Positions 36,720 through 47,266 of a stretch of DNA of 64,000 nucleotides are shown here, one piece after another (the first letter of the stretch is position 1; each line of letters begins with the position of its first letter). The position numbers were made by a program, and so were the translations under genes. Origin of the DNA: Clostridia bacterium UC5.1-1D10 (GTDB lineage Bacteria > Bacillota > Clostridia > Lachnospirales > Anaerotignaceae); contig BBZU01000012.1 of the NCBI GenBank assembly GCA_001304995.1, positions 1-64,000 of the forward strand. The letters are read 5' to 3'. A model generated the notes under the pieces. That model was not told the origin of the DNA. It saw only the letters and a program-made list of their open reading frames with translations, and did no database searches.

Positions 36720-39700
36720 ATGAAAAGAGGAATATGGAAACGACGGCTTTTAGCTGTCGCTATGGCGGCAGCGCTGGTGGTTCCACAGGGAGTTTATGCG
36801 GCAGAAGAACTTCAGCAGCCATCAGACCAATCAGAAGAACAGCAGATGAAGGAAACAGTGGATACGGAAGAAAAACGGCTCCACCAAGAAGGATGTTTAT
36901 TGCCATTGGAACATGAAGGAGATTGTATCGTCAATTTAGTAGAAGAATCCGTGGTGGATGAAGGTGGACAAGTTGAGGAAGTACTTTTGTCAGGATATGA
37001 ATCTGAACAGGATGTAATATCTAAAGTTGTTACAAATTCTAGATCAGGGTTAACAGAAGATGACCCAATGAAAGTACCAGAAGAAGGATTGGTCATTGTT
37101 AGTGGAGTATACTATGGCATTTCCAAGACTTGGTTTGCGGAAAATAATTTTTAATAAAGATACTTTATATTTTTCGATTGAAATCCCAGATAGTGTGACA
37201 AAAATCGCAAACGATGGATTTAGAAGTAATTATACCAGTGATAAACAAAAAAATGGTGCGGTTACCACTAATGATAAACTAGGTGATTATAAGGTTGTTT
37301 CCATTGATTTCACGAATGCTACGGAGCTAACGACAATAGAATATCAAGCGGCTAAGTATGAACCACTTCAAGGAGTGTTAGATTTATCAAATACAAAAAT
37401 TACAAAAATCGAAAAAAAACGCCTTTGGAGATTGTACTGGATTGACAGGCGTGATCTTACCTAACACTTTGGAAGTTTTAGGTGATGAGGATGGGGCTTC
37501 TGGTTCTGTATTCAATGGTTGTACTGGATTGCAGTTTATCCGTACTGTTGACAGTAATGAAGATATAGTCTTTGAGCTTCCAAAGAGTTTGAGGGTGATT
37601 GGCAAACAGACTTTTAAAAATACCTTCCCTAAAGGATCTGATATTATTGTTAAAATCCCTGAAAGTGTTGAAATTATCGGATCGGAAGCATTTTATAGTA
37701 ATAGTTGTTTTTCTCAAATTTTTATTGAACATTAGCAAGGTTTTGATGGATATGACAGTGGTGCTTTTAAAGCAAATTCTACACAAGACGCTCTATTGAT
37801 TTTTTTAGACGCAGATGGATATAAAAGTAAAAGTTCATATACCAGAATCACAAAAACATATCCAGTAGTTCTAAAGTTTATGAACAACAGTGAAGTTGTT
37901 GCAGAACAAACAAAACTTTATGGGCAAAAGATTGGTTACGAATATGATCATGATGCTGAAAAATGGATTCTGAATGATGATTATAAACTTCCAGAAGCAC
38001 CCGAAACAGAAAAATTACCTGGTTTTGATGTTGGCTGGAGAATTTATGGCGACACAAAGGTATTAACCAATACATCGAAAGTAAGTGGATGGCAAGATGA
38101 TGAATTAAAAGTAGAAATTGATAACTATACCATTGTATCTAAGCCAGTTGTTCAATATAAAGTAGGAGATCAGATTATGGAAGATGCAACCGGAGTTCCT
38201 TCATTTACCGTAGAGTTTTCTGAAAATAAACCTGCTTACGTTGGCGTGGAAGTAACACATCCGTTGGCAACAGAAGAGGCAAAAGCGAAAGGAACCTATG
38301 TTTATTACAAATATTGCTGGTGGGATGAATATGAGAATGGTGTGAATGGCCCTAGAAGTATAGAAGAACCTGACTTATTCTCCAATGCAGAAAATAGTAC
38401 AAAATATAACAGAAAATATACAGATCAGACAATGATTCCTATGCGCAATGAAGCAGATACAAGAGTAGGTGGAAATTATTATCTGGTGGAGATTTATGGT
38501 TATTATGTAGAGGGGAATGGAACGCCGAAGCAGTATTATAAATCTGCACATAATTTTATTGCAGGTGATAATGCAACAGCAAATGAATGTTTTTTGATGG
38601 AAGTAAATGTCAAGGAAAAAGCACAGGAATATTTTGATATTGCTGCAACAACCGATGGACGCGGTTCCATCACGCCATCTGGAACAGTTTCTGTTAAAAA
38701 AGGTGAAAATCAGACCTTTACGGGTACACCAAACAGCGGTTATGAAATTGAGGATGTTTTGGTAGATGGCAATAGTGTTGGTGTGGTAAAAAGTTATACA
38801 TTCGAAAATGTAACTGCAAACCATACGATTCACGCAACCTTCAAAGAAAAAGAAGAAAGCGGCGGAGGTTCTTCTTCCGGTGGCAGCCACACTTCCAACA
38901 CCTATTATGTTCGTTATCATAACGATGATGATATTGTAAAGGATGGAAGATTTATTCCAGGTGAAACAGTCACTGTCAGAGGGGATATTTTCACAGCTCC
39001 CAGAGGAAAAGTACTGGCAGGCTGGAGTCTGGAAGAAAACGGAAAAGTAGATTACAAAGCGGGAGATACCTTCCGTATGCCAGGTGGCTCTTATGATCTT
39101 TATGCTGTATGGAAAGATGCGGAAACAATGACACATACTGCATATATCAGCGGTTATCCTGACGGTACCATTGGGCCAGACAGAACGATTACCCGTGCGG
39201 AAGCAGCTACTATGTTCTACAACTTGCTTTCTGGTAAGAATGGTACAGTAAGAACATTTGCGGATGTTCCCATGAACCAGTGGTATGCGAATGCGGTTAC
39301 TACACTGGCAGGTGCGGGTGTCATCAATGGTTATCCCGATGGTACATTCAAGCCTGATGCACCCATTACTCGTGCAGAGTTTGTTACCATGGCAATGAAT
39401 TTTGCTAAGGAAGATAAAGGCACTGCTTGCAGCTTTGCAGATGTGCCGCAGAACATGTGGTATTATGGCGCAGTAGCTGGTGCAACAGAAAATGGTTGGA
39501 TCAGCGGTTATCCGAATGGTACTTTCGGCCCTGATCGTTATATCACTCGTGCTGAAGTAACAAGCGTTATTAACCGTATGGAAAATCGTGCGGCGGATAT
39601 GACATTTATTGTAGAAAATCTGAAAGACATGCGTACATTCAGCGACTTGCCTTTCCAACATTGGGCATATAGTTCCATGATGGAAGCGGCAAACGGTCAT

Positions 39701-39754
39701 GGCTACATAAGAGAACAGGAAAATACATACGAAGTTTGGACAGAAATCAAATAA
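36720..39754 (+). pseudogene. S-layer-homology surface protein with BspA-like repeats, two frameshifts and one stop
   Basis: This is a secreted cell-surface protein of about 1010 residues. Order: signal peptide (KRRLLAVAMAAALVVPQGVYA), BspA-type leucine-rich segment (IEKNAFGDCTGLTGVILPN, LRVIGKQTFKN), a beta-rich middle, an InlB-like repeat (GRGSITPSGTVSVKKGENQT), a Gly/Ser linker, a second repeat ending in YDLYAVW, and three SLH domains (YPDGTIGPDRTITRAEAATM and two more) that anchor to cell-wall polymer. One T too many at 37148-37152 and one A too many at 37412-37419 break the frame; TAG at 37733-37735 is an in-frame stop. The last is a substitution-type defect, so real decay cannot be excluded. 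Confidence 0.8.
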
Positions 39755-39759
39755 GTAAG

Positions 39760-39791
39760 AAAAATTGCTCATGGAAACATGAGCAATTTTT
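39760..39791 (+). terminator. Terminator of the SLH protein gene
   Basis: AAAAATTGCTCATG and CATGAGCAATTTTT form a 14-bp stem with a GAAA loop. Confidence 0.9.
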
Positions 39792-39794
39792 TGA

Positions 39795-40157
39795 TTGATT
39801 TTTCTTTAGGGTACACTGATCTTGTGGAAACGCTGGAACAATATAGAAAAATGTATATTTTATTGTGAGTTTTAGAAACAGAGAAAACATCATTAGAAGA
39901 AACAAAATGAGATTACAGAAAATAACATATACCAGTATAATTAAGTTGCTCTATGTACAGCGGTGTTTCCTGAAAGAAAAAGTCAATTACCATATAGGAT
40001 TCAAGTATCCATATTGATGGTTTGATTAACATGTTATGTTCAGTTCGAGTAGTCATATATGTAAGATTCTTTTCTTTTATTTTTATGGAAAAATTGATAT
40101 ACTGTTTATATGAAAATGCAGTCAATTGTTTTACAAAAGAAAAAGGAGGGAGTATCA
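39795..40157. other. Promoter region of the fumarase gene, nothing else recognised
   Basis: AT-rich, no coding frame with a ribosome site. It ends in AAAAGGAGGGAGTATC, the fumarase RBS. Confidence 0.5.
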
Positions 40158-41524
40158 TGTCATCTTATCGGGTGGAACATGATTCTATGGGGCAGATACA
40201 AGTGCCCGCAGATGTGTATTGGGGAGCGCAGACACAGCGCAGCTATGAAATTTAAAATTGGTACAGAAAAAATGCCGGCAGAAATCATTCGTGCCTTTGC
40301 CATTTTAAAAAAAGGCCGCAGCAATGGCGAATTTTAAAATTGGCAAACTGGATCAGAAGCGTTGTGATTCTATCGGTCAGGTTTGTGATGAAATTCTGGC
40401 GGGAAAACTGGATGAACAATTCCCGCTGGTGGTATGGCAAACCGGAAGCGGTACACAATCCAACATGAATCTCAATGAAGTGATTGCAAATCGTGGGAAT
40501 GAAATGGCTGGAGAAAAGCTCCTGCATCCCAATGACCATGTGAATATGTCCCAAAGTTCAAATGACACATTTCCAACAGCCATGCACATTGCGGCATATC
40601 TGGAAATTAAGCAGAAATTATTGCCTGCTGTTCAGCGAATGATTGAACAGCTGTCTGTTTTGGAAGAAAAAAAATCAACAGGTTATCAAAACAGGAAGAA
40701 CCCATTTGCAGGATGCCACACCGATTACCTTTGGTCAGGAAATCAGCGGATGGCGTGCAATGCTGGAAAAGGGTTATCATATGCTGGAAGTATCACTGCC
40801 GGGTTTATCAGAGTTAGCATTGGGCGGCACGGCGGTAGGTACAGGGCTGAATGCACCGGCGGGTTTTGGTGAAGCAGCAGCTGAAGCAGTTAGCAGCCTG
40901 ACAGGAGAGCATTTTATCACTGCTCCCAATAAATTTCATTCTCTTACTGCAAAGGATGAATTGGTTTTTGCGCATGGTGCTTTAAAGGCTTTGGCGGCGA
41001 ATTTGATGAAAATTGCCAATGATATTCGCTGGTTGGCCAGCGGCCCTCGCTGTGGTTTGGGAGAAATCCATATTCCGGAAAATGAACCTGGCAGCTCCAT
41101 TATGCCTGGCAAAGTCAACCCGACACAGTGCGAAGCGGTTACGATGGTTGCGGTACAGGTTATGGCAAATGACACAGCCATTGGAGTTTGTGCTTCTCAG
41201 GGAAATTTTGAGTTGAATGTCTATATGCCTGTGTGCATTTATAACTTTTTACAGTCTGTACGTCTTCTGACAGATGTGCTGGATTCCTTCCGAATCCACT
41301 GTGTGGCAGGAATCGAAGTCAATGAAGATAAAATGAAAGATAACTTACAGCGTTCTTTGATGCTGGTTACGGCATTGAATCCCTATATTGGCTATGAAAA
41401 TGCCGCAAAAACAGCAAAGAAGGCCTATGCGGAAAATATCTCTCTGAAAGAAGCTTGTGTTTCTCTTGGATTTTTGACAGAGGAACAGTTTGACGAGATA
41501 CTTCGTCCAGAAAAAATGGTTTAA
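40158..41524 (+). pseudogene. fumC: Class II fumarate hydratase (fumarase C), at least three frame breaks
   Basis: This soluble tetrameric enzyme interconverts fumarate and malate. The opening [34 protein letters not shown] and the superfamily signature [16 protein letters not shown] are clear. Breaks: 40248-40253 (GAAATTTAAA where GAAAATTTTAAA gives YENFKIG), about 40307-40315 (one surplus base before GCCGCAGCAATG), and the A run at 40667-40674 (one surplus A, giving [19 protein letters not shown]). Repaired, the product is about 456 residues, normal for FumC. After 40675 the frame is perfectly open, which argues for sequence error. Malic enzyme starts 22 bp downstream, so the two form a fumarate-to-pyruvate operon. 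Confidence 0.85.
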
Positions 41525-41546
41525 TCAGAGGAAAAGAGGGATTGAT

Positions 41547-42716
41547 ATGACTTTAGAAGAAAAAGCGTTACAGCTTCATTATGAAATGCAGGGGAAAATT
41601 GAAGTGGTATCCAGAAAATCTGTTTGTACCAGAGAAGATTTGTCCCTATTATATACCCCCGGTGTGGCTGAACCATGCCGTGTGATCGCAAAAGATGAAT
41701 CAGAATCTTATCGTTTGACAAGACGTTCCAATTTGGTTGCTGTCATTACAGATGGAACGGCAGTCTTGGGTCTTGGGGATATTGGGCCTGCGGCAGGAAT
41801 GCCTGTAATGGAAGGAAAATGTGTTCTCTTTAAAGAATTTGGCGGTGTGGACGCTTTTCCCATCTGTGTGGATTCAAAAGATGTAGACACCATTGTCCAG
41901 ACCATACATTTGATTTCCAAAAGCTTTGGAGGGATCAATCTGGAAGATATTTCTGCCCCCCGCTGTTTTGAGATTGAACGAAGATTAAAGGAAATCTGTG
42001 ATATTCCTGTATTTCATGATGACCAGCATGGTACCGCTATCGTAGTAGCGGCAGCTATGCTCAATGCCATGAAAGTAACCGGCAAAAAGATGGGTGAGAT
42101 GAAAATTGTAATCAATGGGGCAGGGGCTGCTGGAATTGCCATTGGGAAGTTGTTGGTACGAATGGGCTTTGGAAATATTATCCTTTGTGACATCAATGGG
42201 ATGATTTGCGAAGGAGATGCTGGTTTGAATGCGGAACAGGAAAAGGCTTCTCACATTACAAATCTGCATCATGAAAAAGGAACCCTGGCAGATGCCCTTC
42301 GGAATGCAGATGCCTTTGTGGGAGTTTCTCGCCCTAATATGGTGACAAAGGAAATGGTGGCTTCTATGAATGAGGGCATTGTTTTTGCCATGGCAAACCC
42401 TGTGCCGGAAATCATGCCGGAAGACGCAAAAGCCGCCGGTGCGGCAGTCATTGGAACAGGTCGCTCCGATTATCCCAATCAGATCAATAATGTGCTGGTT
42501 TTCCCTGGCATTTTCAAAGGAGCTTTAGCGGTTCATGCTCGTGAGATTACGGAAAATATGAAAATCCGGGCGGCTTATGCCATTGCTTCTCTGATTCCTG
42601 ATGAGCAGCTGCGTGCGGAAAATATCATTCCTTCCGCTCTGGATAAAACAGTTGCTGATGTGGTTGCGAAGGCAGTTGCAGATGTGGCGCGGGAAGATGG
42701 TGTTGCCGGAATTTAA
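41547..42716 (+). CDS. NAD(P)-dependent malic enzyme
   Basis: The 389-residue protein is a short bacterial malic enzyme that oxidatively decarboxylates malate to pyruvate. The N-terminal domain shows LYTPGVAEPC and VITDGTAVLGLGDIGP; FHDDQHGTAIV carries metal-binding aspartates; the Rossmann motif is INGAGAAGIAIG; and VFPGIFKGAL closes the site. GAGGG lies 6 nt before ATG. Co-transcription with fumarase suggests the fumarate-malate-pyruvate route. It has no phosphotransacetylase domain, unlike MaeB of enterics. Intact as read. Confidence 0.9.
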   Translation: MTLEEKALQLHYEMQGKIEVVSRKSVCTREDLSLLYTPGVAEPCRVIAKDESESYRLTRRSNLVAVITDGTAVLGLGDIGPAAGMPVMEGKCVLFKEFGGVDAFPICVDSKDVDTIVQTIHLISKSFGGINLEDISAPRCFEIERRLKEICDIPVFHDDQHGTAIVVAAAMLNAMKVTGKKMGEMKIVINGAGAAGIAIGKLLVRMGFGNIILCDINGMICEGDAGLNAEQEKASHITNLHHEKGTLADALRNADAFVGVSRPNMVTKEMVASMNEGIVFAMANPVPEIMPEDAKAAGAAVIGTGRSDYPNQINNVLVFPGIFKGALAVHAREITENMKIRAAYAIASLIPDEQLRAENIIPSALDKTVADVVAKAVADVAREDGVAGI

Positions 42717-42804
42717 CAAGAAATTGTTATTGCACAAATAGTTTTTCGGAGAATAGAATCAAAAAAGAACAGCCACCAGAAGGCGTATTCTATTGAAGGT
42801 TATG

Positions 42805-42837
42805 GGCAGAGCCGATGTTTAGGCTCTGCCTTGTTTG
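42805..42837 (+). terminator. Terminator of the fumarase-malic enzyme operon
   Basis: GGCAGAGCC and GGCTCTGCC form a 9-bp stem followed by TTGTTTGT. Confidence 0.75.
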
Positions 42838-43025
42838 TATTAGAAGACTGTTTCTTGGGAAAATGCATTTTTCTTGACAAGTTTGAAATCTGCATTATAA
42901 TACAAACGATAACATTTCTTATCCTGTTTTTCTCTTTGACGCCGAACTTGTGAAAGTGCTATGATGCACAGACATAACCGAAAGCATTGATTCGTGAAAT
43001 AAAATAAGATATAGGAGTTTTTAAT

Positions 43026-43757
43026 ATGCCAATTGGAATTATAATCAATGGATGTTCCGTTATTTTAGGCGGAATACTTGGCTGTGTACTGGGAAAAAGA
43101 TTGGGCAGTCAACTTCAGAATAAACTTCAGATGGTATTTGCGGTATGTTCCATGAGTATGGGCATTGGAACCATTGTACTGATGCAAAATATACCTGCGG
43201 TAGTATTTTCCGTAATTTTTGGCACGATGATCGGACATTTGATTCATTTGGAGGACAATGTGAATCGGGCAGCAAAAAGGATGCAGAAAATAATTATGCG
43301 TCTGCTGGGTTCTCGGTCTGACATGTCATCCGCAGAGGAAAAAGGGGACATGCTGTTGACGGTCATTGTATTATTCTGTGCTTCAGGCACAGGAATTTAT
43401 GGTTCTATGATTTCCAGTATGACAGGAGATCACAGTATTTTGATTGCAAAATCAATTTTAGACTTGTTTACAGCTCTTATTTTTGCATGCAGTTTGGGAT
43501 TGGTGGTTTCTATGATCGCCATTCCTCAGATGATACTGTTTTTGATATTATTTATCTGCGCAGGCTTGATTTATCCCTTATGCACACCGGAAATGATTGG
43601 AGATTTTAAAGCTTGTGGCGGATGTATCATGTTGGCGACAGGGTTTCGCATGGTACGTTTGAAGGAGTTTCCCATTGCGGATATGATACCGGCTATGGCA
43701 TTGGTGATGCCGATCAGTTGGGCTTGGATGAATTACATATTGCCACTGGTGAGCTGA
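43026..43757 (+). CDS. DUF554 family membrane protein
   Basis: The 243-residue protein has about seven hydrophobic segments. The start PIGIIINGCSVILGGILGCV and the later CASGTGIYGSMISSMTGDHS are characteristic of DUF554 (YdfK/YqgA-like) proteins, whose role as possible small-molecule transporters is unproven. GGAG lies 8 nt before ATG. Single gene with a strong terminator; its neighbours give no functional hint. Confidence 0.85.
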   Translation: MPIGIIINGCSVILGGILGCVLGKRLGSQLQNKLQMVFAVCSMSMGIGTIVLMQNIPAVVFSVIFGTMIGHLIHLEDNVNRAAKRMQKIIMRLLGSRSDMSSAEEKGDMLLTVIVLFCASGTGIYGSMISSMTGDHSILIAKSILDLFTALIFACSLGLVVSMIAIPQMILFLILFICAGLIYPLCTPEMIGDFKACGGCIMLATGFRMVRLKEFPIADMIPAMALVMPISWAWMNYILPLVS

Positions 43758-43767
43758 ACAATGAAAT

Positions 43768-43810
43768 AAAAAAGCTGAAATCCTTATCAACAAAGGATTT
43801 CAGCTTTTTT
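43768..43810 (+). terminator. Terminator of the DUF554 gene
   Basis: An 18-bp stem, AAAAAAGCTGAAATCCTT with its complement, around a short loop. Confidence 0.9.
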
Positions 43811-44397
43811 ATTTAAGATTTTAAGGAAATCTGCTTTAAAAGCTGCCGGTGTTTTTATTGCAGAATCCATAGAGATTGTTAATCAGTAGAATGAAAAAGA
43901 CAAATTTTTAGAGGGAAGAAAGAACACCGCGGAACTTGCGTATGAGACGTATTCCCCAATCCATAGTATCAGAATCCTTATGGGATTCTTTTTTTTAATT
44001 GCAGCAGTTTATGAGAAAAAGGTAAGGGGAGGATATTGCCATGCTGATACAAAATGCTTTTTTTGTTTTTATACTTAATAATTTTTTATAAGTCCATTCT
44101 AGCTTTCTATGTGAATGGGAATGAAAGGAATTTTTCTCCTAAATACAGTGATAAAAGTAATGGATTTTGTATGGGAGATAAATTTTATCTATGATATATA
44201 CAATATTTAGCAATTGGTTTTTTTGTTTTGTCTATACTATAATCAATTCAGTCAAAAAATGCTGAAAAATAGATAAGAATATGTGAATTTCATACAAGGC
44301 ATAAGGAGGAGGAAAAATAAAAAGTCTGCAAGTTGAAAAACATATCCAAATATAAAAATAAAAAAGCAAAAGAGAAAAAGAAAGGAAGTTGGAATTT
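43811..44397. other. Intergenic stretch, with a possible small RNA end
   Basis: No protein gene. AGAATCC/GGATTCT (43971-43989) with a run of eight T residues is a free-standing terminator; about 100 bp upstream (from about 43870) contains GC-richer sequence that could be a small RNA. The rest is the AT-rich leader of the flavoenzyme gene. Confidence 0.4.
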
Positions 44398-46368
44398 ATG
44401 AAATTCGAAAATATGTTTTCTCCCATTCAGATTGGGCCTATGGTGGTAAAAAACCGTTTTGTTGTACCACCCATGGGAAATAACTTCGCAAATACAGATG
44501 GTACATGGAGTGAACAGTCCATCGCTTATTATGCAGAACGTGCGAAAGGTCAGTTTGGTCTGATCACCATCGAAGCAACTGTTGTACATGATGGCGCAAA
44601 AGGCGGCCCCAGAAAACCTTGTCTGTTCAATGACAACAGCATCGAAAGCCTAAGTAAAATCTGTGATGCTGTTCACGCAGAAGGTGGCAAAGTTTCCATC
44701 CAGCTGCAGAATGCTGGCCCTGAAGGCAATGCAAAAAATGCAGGTGCTCCTATTCAGGCAGCTTCTCCCATTCAGGCATGTGAAGCAAAAGATATTCCTA
44801 AGGAAGTTACAACAGAAAGAGTATACGAACTGGTAAAAGGCTATGGCGAAGCAGCACAGCGTGCAGTAAAAGCTGGCGTAGACGCAGTGGAAATCCATAT
44901 GGCACACGGTTATCTGGTAAACTCCTTCATGTCTCCCAGAACAAACAAACGTATCGATGAATTTGGCGGTTGCTTTGAAAACAGAATGAGATTCCCTCGT
45001 CTGATTATTGAAGAAGTAAAAGCAAAAACAGAAGGCAAAGTTGCAATTCTGGTTCGTATCAACAGCACAGAAGATATGTTTGGCGGTCTGGACAACCATG
45101 ATATGTGTGCAGTTGCTTCTTATCTGGAAGGCTGCGACATCGATGCTCTTCATGTTTCCAGAGCAGTGCATCTGAAAGACGAATGCATGTGGGCACCTAC
45201 CGGTATCCACGGTGGTTTCTCCGCAGAACTGGTTGACAATATCAAAAAATCTGTATCCATTCCTGTAATCACTGTTGGTCGTTACACAGAACCTCAGTTT
45301 GCGGAACTGATGGTAAAACAGGGTAAAGCAGATATGGTAGCTTTTGGCCGTCAGTCTCTGGCTGATCCTCACATGCCTCTGAAAGCAATGGAAGACAGAC
45401 TGGAAGAAATGACACCTTGTATCGCTTGTTTGCAGGGGTGTATTGCGAACATGCATGCAGGTGTACCCATCGCTTGCCTGACAAACCCTATGCTGGGTCA
45501 TGAATCCGAACCTTTGCAGCCTGCGGAAAAAGCGAAAAAAGTATATGTTATCGGCGGCGGCGTAGCTGGTATGTATGCAGCTTATATCGCAAAAGAACGT
45601 GGTCACGAAGTAACACTGTTTGAAGCATCCGATAAACTGGGCGGCAACATGAGACTGGCAGCTTTCCCTCCCGGAAAAGGCGACATTACAAACATGATCC
45701 GCAACTACATCGTAAAATGTGAAAAAGCAGGTGTAGATATCAAACTGAATACAACAGTAACAGTGGACATGCTGAAAGAAGACTGTCCCGATGCAGTTAT
45801 TCTGGCAACAGGTTCCGAAACACTGGTACTGCCTTTCATCAAAGGTATTTACAGCCCTGAAATCGTACACGGCATTGACTGTCTGGAAGGCAAACGCCCC
45901 GTTGGTCACAAAGTGTTGGTTGTAGGCGGCGGCATGGTTGGTGCTGAAACAGCAGAATTCCTGGCAGAACAGGGCCATGAAGTAGCCGTTATCGAAATGA
46001 GAGATGCCATCGGCCCAGATGTAATCCATGAACATCGTGTATATCTGATGAAAGCATTTGAAGAATACCACATCAAACAGATCACAAGCGCAGCAGTTCA
46101 GGAAATCCTGCCTGACGGCGTAAAATACAAAAACGCGGCTGATTCCAGCGATCAGACCATTTACGAAGCAAGAGGCTTCGACACAGTTGTTCTGTCCATG
46201 GGCTTTGTATCCCGTTACACACACCGCGAAGGTCAGGAAGTTGTTTACGATTTCGCAGACGAACTGCGTAAGATCGTTCCCGAAGTACACGTTGTCGGCG
46301 ATGCTGTAAGAGCAAGACGTGCCCTGGATGCAACCAAAGAAGCATACGAAGCAGCAGTGAAACTGTAA
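44398..46368 (+). CDS. 2-enoate-reductase-type FMN/FAD/4Fe-4S oxidoreductase (copy 1)
   Basis: The 656-residue protein has the 2,4-dienoyl-CoA reductase/2-enoate reductase layout. An old-yellow-enzyme TIM barrel (1-330; IQLQNAG, AVEIHMAHGYLVNSF, RTNKRIDEFGG) is followed by a 4Fe-4S cluster (C341, C344, C348, C360). Then come an FAD site, VIGGGVAGMYAAY, and an NAD site, VVGGGMVGAETAEF. Such enzymes reduce activated C=C bonds in the cytoplasm. ATG 44398 is chosen for AAAGGAAG 9 nt upstream. It heads a cluster with shikimate dehydrogenase 28 bp downstream, so the substrate may be an unsaturated hydroaromatic acid; that is inference. Confidence 0.85.
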   Translation: MKFENMFSPIQIGPMVVKNRFVVPPMGNNFANTDGTWSEQSIAYYAERAKGQFGLITIEATVVHDGAKGGPRKPCLFNDNSIESLSKICDAVHAEGGKVSIQLQNAGPEGNAKNAGAPIQAASPIQACEAKDIPKEVTTERVYELVKGYGEAAQRAVKAGVDAVEIHMAHGYLVNSFMSPRTNKRIDEFGGCFENRMRFPRLIIEEVKAKTEGKVAILVRINSTEDMFGGLDNHDMCAVASYLEGCDIDALHVSRAVHLKDECMWAPTGIHGGFSAELVDNIKKSVSIPVITVGRYTEPQFAELMVKQGKADMVAFGRQSLADPHMPLKAMEDRLEEMTPCIACLQGCIANMHAGVPIACLTNPMLGHESEPLQPAEKAKKVYVIGGGVAGMYAAYIAKERGHEVTLFEASDKLGGNMRLAAFPPGKGDITNMIRNYIVKCEKAGVDIKLNTTVTVDMLKEDCPDAVILATGSETLVLPFIKGIYSPEIVHGIDCLEGKRPVGHKVLVVGGGMVGAETAEFLAEQGHEVAVIEMRDAIGPDVIHEHRVYLMKAFEEYHIKQITSAAVQEILPDGVKYKNAADSSDQTIYEARGFDTVVLSMGFVSRYTHREGQEVVYDFADELRKIVPEVHVVGDAVRARRALDATKEAYEAAVKL

Positions 46369-46396
46369 GATGCTTTGAAGTTTTGGGGGAAGAACA

Positions 46397-47239
46397 ATGG
46401 AAAAAAGAATTCAAGGTACTACGGGACTGTATGCCTTATTTGGATCACCTGTTGGGCATTCTGGATCGCCCGCAATGTATAACAAAGCATTTGCACATTA
46501 TGGATTAGACTATGCATATTTGGCATTTGATGTAAAAGAAGATGGAATGGAAAAGGCTTTTGAATCTATCCGTCTTCTGAATATCAAAGGCGGCAACTTT
46601 ACAACACCTTGTAAGGTTGCCGCAGCCAAACTGGTAGACCGTCTTTCTCCGGCGGCACAGATGGTTTGTGCCTGCAATGCTTTTACAAATGAAAATGGCG
46701 TTATCACCGGTCATATCACAGACGGCATTGGGTTTGTACAAAACCTGGAGAAACATGGCGTTTCTGTGAAAAACAAGAAGGTTGTAATTTTTGGTGCCGG
46801 TGGTGCAGCAACTTCCATACAGGTACAGCTTGCTTTGGAAGGTGTGAAAGAAATACATATTTTCAATCCAAAGGATAAATTTTTCGAAAGAGCGGAACAG
46901 TTAAAGGAAACCATTTCCAAGACTTGTCCCGGCTGTACAGTGACAGTAAATGATGTGGCAGATCAGACGCTTCTTGGGGAAAAGATTGCGAACTGCGATA
47001 TTGTTATCAATGGTACCATCATGGGAATGAAGCCTTTCGAAGATGTGTCTCTGGTAGATCCTTCATATTTTCGCAGTGATCTGATTGTTGCAGACACTGT
47101 GTATAATCCGGAAAAAACAAAACTGATTTTGGAAGCAGAACGGGCCGGCTGCAAAGCCATCGGCGGCAGGGGAATGCTGCTGGAACAGGGGGCCGTGAAC
47201 TTCAAGCTGTTTACAGACAAAGAAATGCCTTTGGACTAA
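46397..47239 (+). CDS. Shikimate/quinate dehydrogenase family protein (copy 1)
   Basis: The 280-residue protein has the AroE/YdiB two-domain form. The substrate site starts with FGSPVGHSGSPAMYN; the catalytic lysine is K73 in FTTPCK and the aspartate is D109 in HITDGIGF. The cofactor loop is FGAGGAATSIQVQLAL. Compared with canonical NVTIPHK and NNTDG, this copy has PCK for PHK and loses the Asn before TDG, so its substrate may differ from shikimate. The surrounding catabolic genes argue for a degradative dehydrogenase rather than the biosynthetic AroE. GGGGGA lies upstream of ATG. Short intergenic gaps on both sides suggest an operon with the flavoenzyme and MFS genes. Confidence 0.8.
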   Translation: MEKRIQGTTGLYALFGSPVGHSGSPAMYNKAFAHYGLDYAYLAFDVKEDGMEKAFESIRLLNIKGGNFTTPCKVAAAKLVDRLSPAAQMVCACNAFTNENGVITGHITDGIGFVQNLEKHGVSVKNKKVVIFGAGGAATSIQVQLALEGVKEIHIFNPKDKFFERAEQLKETISKTCPGCTVTVNDVADQTLLGEKIANCDIVINGTIMGMKPFEDVSLVDPSYFRSDLIVADTVYNPEKTKLILEAERAGCKAIGGRGMLLEQGAVNFKLFTDKEMPLD

Positions 47240-47266
47240 TACAAAGTGGTGTTAGGGGAGGAAAAC

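Noticed and set aside
38375-39772. Minus-strand 465-codon frame opposite the SLH domains
   Set aside because: It is an antisense shadow of repeated SLH coding sequence and has no initiation signal.
44650-46290. Minus-strand 546-codon open frame opposite the copy 1 flavoenzyme
   Set aside because: It is an antisense shadow created by codon bias; it lacks domains and an RBS.
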